A DNA stretch of 10,646 nucleotides from assembly GCA_028275295.1 (NCBI GenBank), contig JAPWUY010000022.1, forward strand, positions 1-10,646. Reading direction: 5' to 3'. Every line of letters starts with the position of its first letter. Within the stretch, counting starts at the first letter, position 1. The notes beneath the pieces are model-generated. The model worked only from the letters and a program-made list of their open reading frames with translations, ran no database searches and was not told the DNA's origin. Shown here piece after piece: positions 6,012 through 10,646 of the stretch. The DNA comes from Thermodesulfobacteriota bacterium. GTDB taxonomy: Bacteria > Desulfobacterota > Desulfocorpusculales > Desulfocorpusculum. Both the position numbers and the translations under genes were made by a program.

Positions 6012-7463
6012 ATGAGAATCAGGTGCCTTGAATTCAGCGAGAGGGCAAAAGGGGCCCTTCGAGACGAGATGCTCCAGCAGAATCTCCAGAGAATAGGGGT
6101 CCGTTTCAAGACCGCGCGGGATCTGGCTTTCGCGGCGCTGGAGGATCCTGAGTCCTTGAGGGAGATGGGAAGGGCCCTGAAGGAGAAGGCAATTGCCAAC
6201 TTGCCCCTTCTCCTGGAGACATTGGAGATGAGGGTGAAGGAGGCTGGGGGAGTTGTCCACTGGGCCTGCACCTCCAAGGAGGCCAGGAACATAGTCTGCG
6301 AGATTGCCAGGACCAAGGGCGTGAGAACCGTTGTCAAGGGCAAGTCCATGGTCACCGAGGAGATCTCCCTCAATGAGGCCTTGCAGGCCCAAGGGATCGA
6401 GGTTTGGGAGACGGACCTGGGGGAGTTCATAATCCAGCTGGCGGGTGAGCCTCCTTCTCACATAATCGGTCCTGCTGTGCACAAGAGCAAGGAGCAGATA
6501 GCGGATCTCTTCGCCCAGAAGCTCGGCGTGCCAAAAGCCGAGGCACCGGAGGAGCTGACGAGAATAGCGAGGGAGAAGCTGAGGGAGAAGTTCCTCAATG
6601 CCGACATGGGAGTGACCGGCGCCAACGCGGCAGTTGCGGAGACGGGCTCCATCTTGCTTTTGGAGAACGAGGGAAACATAAGGATGAGTGTGACCATGCC
6701 CAGGATCCTGGTCACGGTCATGGGTATAGAAAAGGTGATAGCCACCCTCGATGACCTAGCAGTGATTCTGGCTCTCCTGCCGAGAAGCGCGACAGGGCAG
6801 AAACTTTCCGCTTACAGCACCATTTTCACAGGGCCTAGGGCCCCTGGAGAGCTCGATGGCCCAGAAGAGTTCCATCTCGTGCTCCTGGACAATGGGAGGA
6901 CCCGCATCCTAGCAGACCCGGACAGAAGGCAGAGCCTCTTCTGCCTGAGATGTGGCTCGTGTCTCAATGTGTGTCCGGTGTACAGAAAGGTAGGGGGGCA
7001 CGCCTATGGCTGGGTCTATTCAGGGCCCATAGGTGCTATCTTGACCCCTCAGCTCATTCCCCCTAGGCTCGCAAGGGAGCTCCCTTTCGCCTCAACCCTC
7101 TGCGGGGCGTGCGCTGAGGTTTGTCCGGTCAAGATCGACCTTCCCAAGCTGCTTCTCATAATGAGACAGAGGCTCTCGGAAGACCCCAATTTCGATGGAG
7201 GGGTTCCTCTTCTTCCGAGGCTCGCTTCCAGGGCCCATGGCTGGATTCTCACGAGACCTCGGCTCTACAGGCTCGCAGCCCGGGGAGCCAGGCTCTGGTC
7301 CAAGGCCCTCACCGAGGAAGGAAGATGGAAGTGGCTTCCACCGCCTGTTGGAAGATGGGGGAAGATGAGGGATGTTCCGGCCATGCAAGTGCCTTTTTCA
7401 GAGAGATGGAAGAAGCTCAAGAAGGAACTCCTGGGAGGAGTGGCCAATGAGCCCACAAGCTAG
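6012..7463 (+). CDS. lutB: L-lactate oxidation iron-sulfur protein LutB
   Basis: A 483-residue protein of normal LutB/LldF length. The N-terminal two thirds are the LUD domain, with V-V-K-G-K-S-M (about 107-113) and the signature N-A-D-M-G-V-T-G-A-N-A-A-V-A-E-T-G-S (about 196-213) leading to LENEGN. Two iron-sulfur motifs follow: C311-x2-C314-x2-C317-x3-C321-P and C364-x2-C367-x3-C371-P, the second in the usual LutB form CGACAEVCPVKI. It is the electron-transfer component of the LutABC lactate-oxidising complex in the cytoplasm. The ATG lies two bases after the lutA stop, and lutC starts 17 bases before its end, so all three are translationally coupled. No truncation or missing ligand is seen. 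The GRW-rich C-terminal tail (residues 400-483) is typical. Confidence 0.95.
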   Translation: MRIRCLEFSERAKGALRDEMLQQNLQRIGVRFKTARDLAFAALEDPESLREMGRALKEKAIANLPLLLETLEMRVKEAGGVVHWACTSKEARNIVCEIARTKGVRTVVKGKSMVTEEISLNEALQAQGIEVWETDLGEFIIQLAGEPPSHIIGPAVHKSKEQIADLFAQKLGVPKAEAPEELTRIAREKLREKFLNADMGVTGANAAVAETGSILLLENEGNIRMSVTMPRILVTVMGIEKVIATLDDLAVILALLPRSATGQKLSAYSTIFTGPRAPGELDGPEEFHLVLLDNGRTRILADPDRRQSLFCLRCGSCLNVCPVYRKVGGHAYGWVYSGPIGAILTPQLIPPRLARELPFASTLCGACAEVCPVKIDLPKLLLIMRQRLSEDPNFDGGVPLLPRLASRAHGWILTRPRLYRLAARGARLWSKALTEEGRWKWLPPPVGRWGKMRDVPAMQVPFSERWKKLKKELLGGVANEPTS

Positions 7464-8148
7464 GGAAAAGATCCTTTCGGCTGTGGAGCTAGCCCTCGGA
7501 TTTCCCAAAAGGGACGAGGAGATCCTGAAAGGGAAGTCCACTGGGGAGGTGCACTGGCTCAATCCTTCGGCGCCATGGGATTCGGTGGAAAAGGAGCTTT
7601 CGGCCCTCTCTGCGCGGTTCCACAGGATCGAGGATACAGGGCAACTCCGGGATTTGCTGGGGTCCATAGTGGAGGAATATGGGGTGAGAAGCGCCCTCAT
7701 GTGGGATCATCCTTCGCTCGAGAAACTGAAGGTGGCTCAGTTTCTCGACGAGAGGGGAGTGAGACGGGTGGATACCAGCGATCCAGAGAAGTTTCGTATC
7801 GAGGCAGCAAAGGCTGATATGGGAATTACGGCAGCAGAGGCATTGATCGAGGAATCGGGGGCCATAGTAGTGAGGTCATCTCGAGAAATGCCGAGGGCTG
7901 TATCCCTTCTGCCTCCAGTCCACGTGGCCATAGTCTCATGGGCCCAGAGGATATCCACCATTTGGGATATCGTTCCCCTGTGGAGGAGTTGGCTTGAGAA
8001 AGAGGGGAGACTTCCCAGTGCCGTTCATTTCATAACAGGCCCGAGTAGAACCGCTGACATAGAACTGACCCTGGTCCTGGGGGCTCACGGCCCCAAGGCA
8101 CTTCACGTGGTGGCACTTCCCGAGGAGCTTATCTCCCTGAGGGAGTGA
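7447..8148 (+). CDS. lutC: L-lactate oxidation protein LutC (LUD domain)
   Basis: A 233-residue LUD-domain protein, the third Lut component (LutC/LldG, about 240). The frame is open from 7372, but ATG 7447 is preferred: it follows GGGAGGAG with suitable spacing and gives MSPQAREKIL, a normal LutC opening, while the earlier ATG lies well inside lutB. The LUD signature K-A-D-M-G-I-T-A-A-E-A-L-I-E-E-S-G-A-I-V-V follows, then the C-terminal AHGPKALHVVAL, which matches the H-G-P motif of the family. It has no cysteine cluster, as expected for LutC. It overlaps lutB by 17 bp and is followed by an intrinsic terminator, ending the operon. Confidence 0.94.
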   Translation: MSPQAREKILSAVELALGFPKRDEEILKGKSTGEVHWLNPSAPWDSVEKELSALSARFHRIEDTGQLRDLLGSIVEEYGVRSALMWDHPSLEKLKVAQFLDERGVRRVDTSDPEKFRIEAAKADMGITAAEALIEESGAIVVRSSREMPRAVSLLPPVHVAIVSWAQRISTIWDIVPLWRSWLEKEGRLPSAVHFITGPSRTADIELTLVLGAHGPKALHVVALPEELISLRE

Positions 8149-8207
8149 CTAGGCCATGGTGCAAATGCCCTCTTCAGCCTGGGCCCCTCCCCAAAGGGCG
8201 AGATCCA

Positions 8208-8234
8208 GGTGAGCGAGGATCAAGGTGGCTCGCC
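8208..8234. repeat. Imperfect inverted repeat after lutC
   Basis: GGTGAGC (8208-8214) and GCTCGCC (8228-8234) can pair over seven positions with one G-U, around a 13-base loop. There is no following T-run, so it is not a terminator itself. It could protect the lut mRNA 3' end or be chance. Confidence 0.25.
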
Positions 8235-8260
8235 TCAAGAAGGGTTATGTCTGTATCCAG

Positions 8261-8301
8261 GGGCAAAGGGATTTGCTCCGAGTCAATCCTCTGCCCTTTT
8301 T
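8261..8301 (+). terminator. Intrinsic terminator of lutABC
   Basis: GGGCA, AGG and ATT (8261-8273) pair with AAT, CCT and TGCCC (8285-8296), interrupted by one mismatch and one bulge, around an 11-base loop, then TTTTT at 8297-8301. It lies 113 bp after lutC and 110 bp before the phosphate transporter gene, so lut and pit should be separate transcripts. Confidence 0.65.
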
Positions 8302-8373
8302 GGCCAGACGGGGAGGGAACTTTGCGGGTGATTTTTCCCTGGTTCTTGGAGCGCATGCGGGCATACTAGGGCC

Positions 8374-8413
8374 CCCTTCAAACTGAGAAAGGGAGGAGAA
8401 CTCCTCAGAATTG
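8374..8413 (+). promoter_or_regulatory. Structured ribosome-binding region of pit
   Basis: The only good Shine-Dalgarno stretch for the TTG at 8411 is GGGAGGAG (8391-8398), 12 bases upstream. It can pair in two exclusive ways: upstream CCCTT (8374-8378) with AAGGG (8389-8393), or downstream GAGGAG (8393-8398) with CTCCTC (8401-8406). The second has almost no loop, so only about five pairs can form. Either would hide the ribosome site or, by folding out the hairpin, alter spacing to the start. Confidence 0.4.
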
Positions 8414-9634
8414 GAAGGCCTGATACTCATCCTTGGGCTTTTGGCAGGGGCCTATATGGCTTGGAACATAGGGGCCAACGATGTGGCCAATGGGATGGCC
8501 TCTCCAGTTGGTGCGAAGGCCATAACCCTCAAGCAAGCCGTCATAATCGGTGGGGTCTTGGATTTCGTGGGGGCGACCTTTATAGGTTCCCATGTGGCCG
8601 AGACCATAAGAAAGGGCATAGTGGAGCCCTCAGCCATCCAGGACCCGAGGGTCATGTCCCTGGGGCTCCTCGCAGCTCTGCTGGCTGCCGGGCTATGGGT
8701 CTTCATCTCCTCCTGGAAGCAAATCCCAGTTTCCACAACCCACTCCATAGTGGGCTCCATGGTGGGCTTTGGGATAGCTGCGTCGGGTTTTTCCTCCATC
8801 CGCTGGTGGGCTTTAGGGGGTATTGTGCTCTCTTGGATAGTCTCGCCTTTTTTCGCATGCGCTTTGGGTTATGGGGTTTTCGAGCTCATAAGGAGAAAGG
8901 TCCTCGCAGGACCCAATATAGTGAGAAGGGGAGTCATGTTGGGGCCCTTCTTCGTGGGGGTGACCCTTTTCATCATTTTTTGCTCCATGCTCCTCGACAC
9001 TCCCTTGGGGAATCGCCTGGGGCTCTCACCAGCTTACAGGACAGGTCTCTCCCTCCTGATCTCCCTGGCCTTGGCCCTTCTTTCCCGCACATGGCTCAGG
9101 AGGCTTTTGAAGAGGAGATCGCATGAGGGAGTGGAGGGGGTATTTCGCAGGCTCCAGATCCTCACTGCCTGTTACGTCTCCGTATCCCACGGCGCCAATG
9201 ACGTGGCCAATGCCATAGGCCCGGTTGCTGGGATATACATCATTTACAAGACAGGGGCCATGAGTCCTCAGGCGCCGGTCCCCATGTTCCTTCTAGCCTT
9301 TGGGGGACTTTTCATAGCCATTGGCTGCTTCACATGGGGTTACAGGGTGATCGAGACCCTGGGGCACCAGGTCACCGAGCTGACCAATACCAGGGGATTT
9401 TCCGTGGACTTCGGGGTCGCCACTTCTGTGCTTCTCGCATCCAAGCTCGGGCTTCCGGTTTCCACAACACATGCGGCAGTGGGGGCTGTAGTGGGGGTGG
9501 GACTCGCAAGGGGAATCTCGGCTGTGGACTTCAGACTCGTGGGCAAGATATGCTTTTTCTGGTTGATAACATTGCCCATTTCAGCGATCTCCTGTATGAT
9601 CATTTTTGCCGTTTTGGAGGGGATTTTTCTCTGA
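8411..9634 (+). CDS. pit: PiT-family inorganic phosphate transporter
   Basis: A 407-residue polytopic membrane protein of the PHO-4/PiT family. It shows the internal duplication expected: GANDVAN at residues 21-27 and again at 261-267, and PVSTTH at 106-111 and 349-354, each in a hydrophobic segment; the repeat halves are joined by a basic cytoplasmic-like loop (about 227-245). About ten membrane helices are likely. It carries low-affinity phosphate uptake coupled to protons or sodium, in the inner membrane. The only available start is TTG 8411: an in-frame TGA lies 27 bases upstream and the next Met (residue 16) would cut the first helix. The DUF47 accessory gene follows after 22 bp. Substrate could alternatively be sulfate, as reported for some homologues, but phosphate is more likely given the PhoU-like partner. 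Confidence 0.93.
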   Translation: MEGLILILGLLAGAYMAWNIGANDVANGMASPVGAKAITLKQAVIIGGVLDFVGATFIGSHVAETIRKGIVEPSAIQDPRVMSLGLLAALLAAGLWVFISSWKQIPVSTTHSIVGSMVGFGIAASGFSSIRWWALGGIVLSWIVSPFFACALGYGVFELIRRKVLAGPNIVRRGVMLGPFFVGVTLFIIFCSMLLDTPLGNRLGLSPAYRTGLSLLISLALALLSRTWLRRLLKRRSHEGVEGVFRRLQILTACYVSVSHGANDVANAIGPVAGIYIIYKTGAMSPQAPVPMFLLAFGGLFIAIGCFTWGYRVIETLGHQVTELTNTRGFSVDFGVATSVLLASKLGLPVSTTHAAVGAVVGVGLARGISAVDFRLVGKICFFWLITLPISAISCMIIFAVLEGIFL

Positions 9635-9656
9635 GACCCGTGGCTTGGAGGATTTG

Positions 9657-10325
9657 ATGCGATCGCCCTTTGTCCACCTTTTCAGGGAATCGCCCTTCGT
9701 CAAGCTCCTCAAACATGCGGAGATAGTGCAAGAGGGCGGAGTCTTGTTCAGAAAGGCCATGATCTGTTACCTCGATGGGGCCTGCACCGAGTTCGAGGCC
9801 TTCCACATGGACGTGACGAAAATGGAACACGAAGCCGACTGGCTCAAGAGGAACATAAGGGGGCATCTGCCGAGGGGGCTCATGATGCCCGTGGACAAGT
9901 TCCAATTTCTCCTCTACTTGAGGGAGCAGGACAAGGCCCTGGATTCGGTCCAGGATGCGTTGCATTGGCTCTCTTTCCGTAATACGGTTGTGCCCGACGA
10001 GCTCGTGGACGACCTTCTTCTCCTCGTTGACAAGGCTGTGGATTCCCTCAATCAGCTCCCCCTGATGGTCAAGAGGGCCACGGTTTATCTCCGATCCTTC
10101 TCGGACAAGGACAGACAACAGGTAAAAGAGGTGATAAAGGCCCTGAGGCTCAAGGAGTCAGAGAGCGACACCATCGAGAGGAAGCTCAAAAGCGATATTT
10201 TCAGTCTCGCCTCAGTGGATGCAATGACGGTTTTTCACCTCATAAGGCTCGTGGAGTACATGGGCGATATAAGCAACCATGCCGAAAACGCAGGCGATGT
10301 GATGAGGGCCATGATAGCGCGCTAG
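9657..10325 (+). CDS. DUF47/PhoU-like Pit accessory protein
   Basis: A 222-residue, largely helical protein of the DUF47 (PhoU_div) family, which often lies next to pit genes and modulates phosphate transport. The frame is open from 9606, overlapping the end of pit, but ATG 9657 follows TTGGAGGA at close spacing and gives a typical start, MRSPFVHLFRESPF. PhoU-type E-x3-D metal-binding motifs are visible: EHEAD (57-61), ESESD (167-171), EYMGD (200-204) and ENAGD (210-214). The last two sit in the conserved C-terminal helix of the family. Cytoplasmic. Here it follows pit rather than preceding it, 22 bp downstream, and should be cotranscribed with it. Confidence 0.92.
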   Translation: MRSPFVHLFRESPFVKLLKHAEIVQEGGVLFRKAMICYLDGACTEFEAFHMDVTKMEHEADWLKRNIRGHLPRGLMMPVDKFQFLLYLREQDKALDSVQDALHWLSFRNTVVPDELVDDLLLLVDKAVDSLNQLPLMVKRATVYLRSFSDKDRQQVKEVIKALRLKESESDTIERKLKSDIFSLASVDAMTVFHLIRLVEYMGDISNHAENAGDVMRAMIAR

Positions 10326-10401
10326 CCTCCTTCACCCTCGGCATCAGTAGCTAGCCATTTTTGAGCCAATGGGGAAAAGACCTGAGCCAGGAGCGTTTTC
10401 C
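10326..10401. other. Convergent intergenic gap, no clear terminator
   Basis: 76 bp between the DUF47 gene and the convergent hflX end. I find only short partial pairings and no hairpin followed by a T-run in either direction, so termination here may be factor-dependent or by antisense run-through. Confidence 0.4.
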
Positions 10402-10646
10402 TTAGGAGCGATCCGCAATCTTCTCCATTTCCCCCTCGTCACCCTCGATCCTTCTCACATCCCCATCTTGAGGGAAAAGGAGGGCTTCCATTCTTCGGGA
10501 CAGTTCCTCCAGGCCTTCTCCCGTGAGAGCTGATATGGCAACCGAGGGATATTTCCATGACATGGCCGATACCATTGAGGGCTCCACCAGGTCTATCTTG
10601 TTGAACACGAGCAGCTCGGGTTTGCCATCGAGCCCCATCTCTTCCA
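10402..10646 (-). CDS. hflX: GTPase HflX, C-terminal end (5' end outside window)
   Basis: The frame is open from the right edge and ends at TAA 10404-10402, giving about 81 residues. It opens E-E-M-G-L-D-G-K-P-E and reads LLVFNKIDLVE (G4 motif NKID) and then VAISALTGEGLEELSRRM (G5 motif S-A-x-T-G-E-G), the C-terminal half of a TRAFAC GTPase. The spacing from an x-E-L-G-like helix to N-K-I-D and the short tail after the G5 helix match HflX, a ribosome-splitting GTPase that rescues stalled 70S particles. The G1-G3 motifs and N-terminal domain lie outside. Other Era/Obg-type GTPases remain possible; HflX is the best fit. Confidence 0.8.
   Translation of the reverse strand, partial: EEMGLDGKPELLVFNKIDLVEPSMVSAMSWKYPSVAISALTGEGLEELSRRMEALLFPQDGDVRRIEGDEGEMEKIADRS

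Noticed and set aside
7372-7446. Earlier ATG for lutC
   Set aside because: It would add 25 residues overlapping lutB; ATG 7447 has the ribosome site and the expected N-terminus.
8145-8369. 74-codon frame between lutC and pit
   Set aside because: It crosses the lut terminator hairpin, has no ribosome site and shows no protein-like pattern.
8461-9126. 221-codon plus-strand frame inside pit
   Set aside because: Out-of-frame shadow; Gly/His/Arg-rich with no recognisable domain, while the pit frame carries both family signatures.
9606-9656. Earlier ATG for the DUF47 protein
   Set aside because: It overlaps pit and lacks a ribosome site; ATG 9657 follows TTGGAGGA.
9600-10118. 172-codon minus-strand frame opposite the DUF47 gene
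   Set aside because: Antisense shadow of a clear PhoU-like protein.

Overview
The window is a compact, gene-dense bacterial chromosome segment with no tRNA, rRNA, CRISPR array or mobile element that I can see. It is moderately GC-rich. Arginine is written mostly as AGG/AGA, ATA is common for isoleucine, and several genes start at TTG or GTG. The gene content (FixABCX, LutABC, a Blc-type lipocalin, HflX, Pit plus DUF47) fits an anaerobic or facultative Gram-negative bacterium, possibly of the deltaproteobacterial/Desulfobacterota type and possibly thermophilic. That placement is inference from content and codon habit only.

Left block (1-3109, minus strand): a fixC-fixX-fixA-fixB cluster, with fixB cut by the left edge. 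It encodes an electron-transfer flavoprotein (FixA/FixB), a flavoprotein quinone oxidoreductase (FixC) and its ferredoxin-like partner (FixX, eight cysteines in two cluster motifs). The genes are tightly coupled (4-nt overlap, 37-nt gap, 3-nt gap). FixA and FixB are recognisable but depart from canonical ETF sequences at conserved flavin/AMP-binding positions. A 223-bp spacer (3110-3332) upstream holds dyad symmetries and, on the minus strand, a terminator-like hairpin that may end the neighbouring lipocalin transcript.

Middle block (3333-5233, minus strand): a 151-residue cysteine- and histidine-containing protein of unknown function, an endonuclease/exonuclease/phosphatase-fold (EEP) hydrolase starting at GTG, and a lipocalin lipoprotein. 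They may form one transcript.

Right block (5284-8148, plus strand): lutA-lutB-lutC, the iron-sulfur L-lactate oxidation complex, transcribed divergently from the 151-residue gene across only 50 bp. A sigma70-like promoter for lut appears to lie over the start codon of that divergent gene. A good intrinsic terminator follows lutC (8261-8301).

Far right (8411-10646): a PiT-family phosphate transporter and its DUF47/PhoU-like accessory protein (plus strand), then convergently the C-terminal end of the GTPase HflX (minus strand, cut by the right edge). The transporter starts at TTG behind a Shine-Dalgarno (SD) sequence that can be paired in either of two small hairpins.

Together, the lut and fix modules would supply lactate oxidation and flavin-based electron transfer to quinone (possibly with ferredoxin reduction). 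No direct link between them is shown by the sequence. No wholly new multi-gene system is evident; the best candidates for novelty are the divergent FixAB pair, the unassigned 151-residue protein and the leader of the phosphate transporter.
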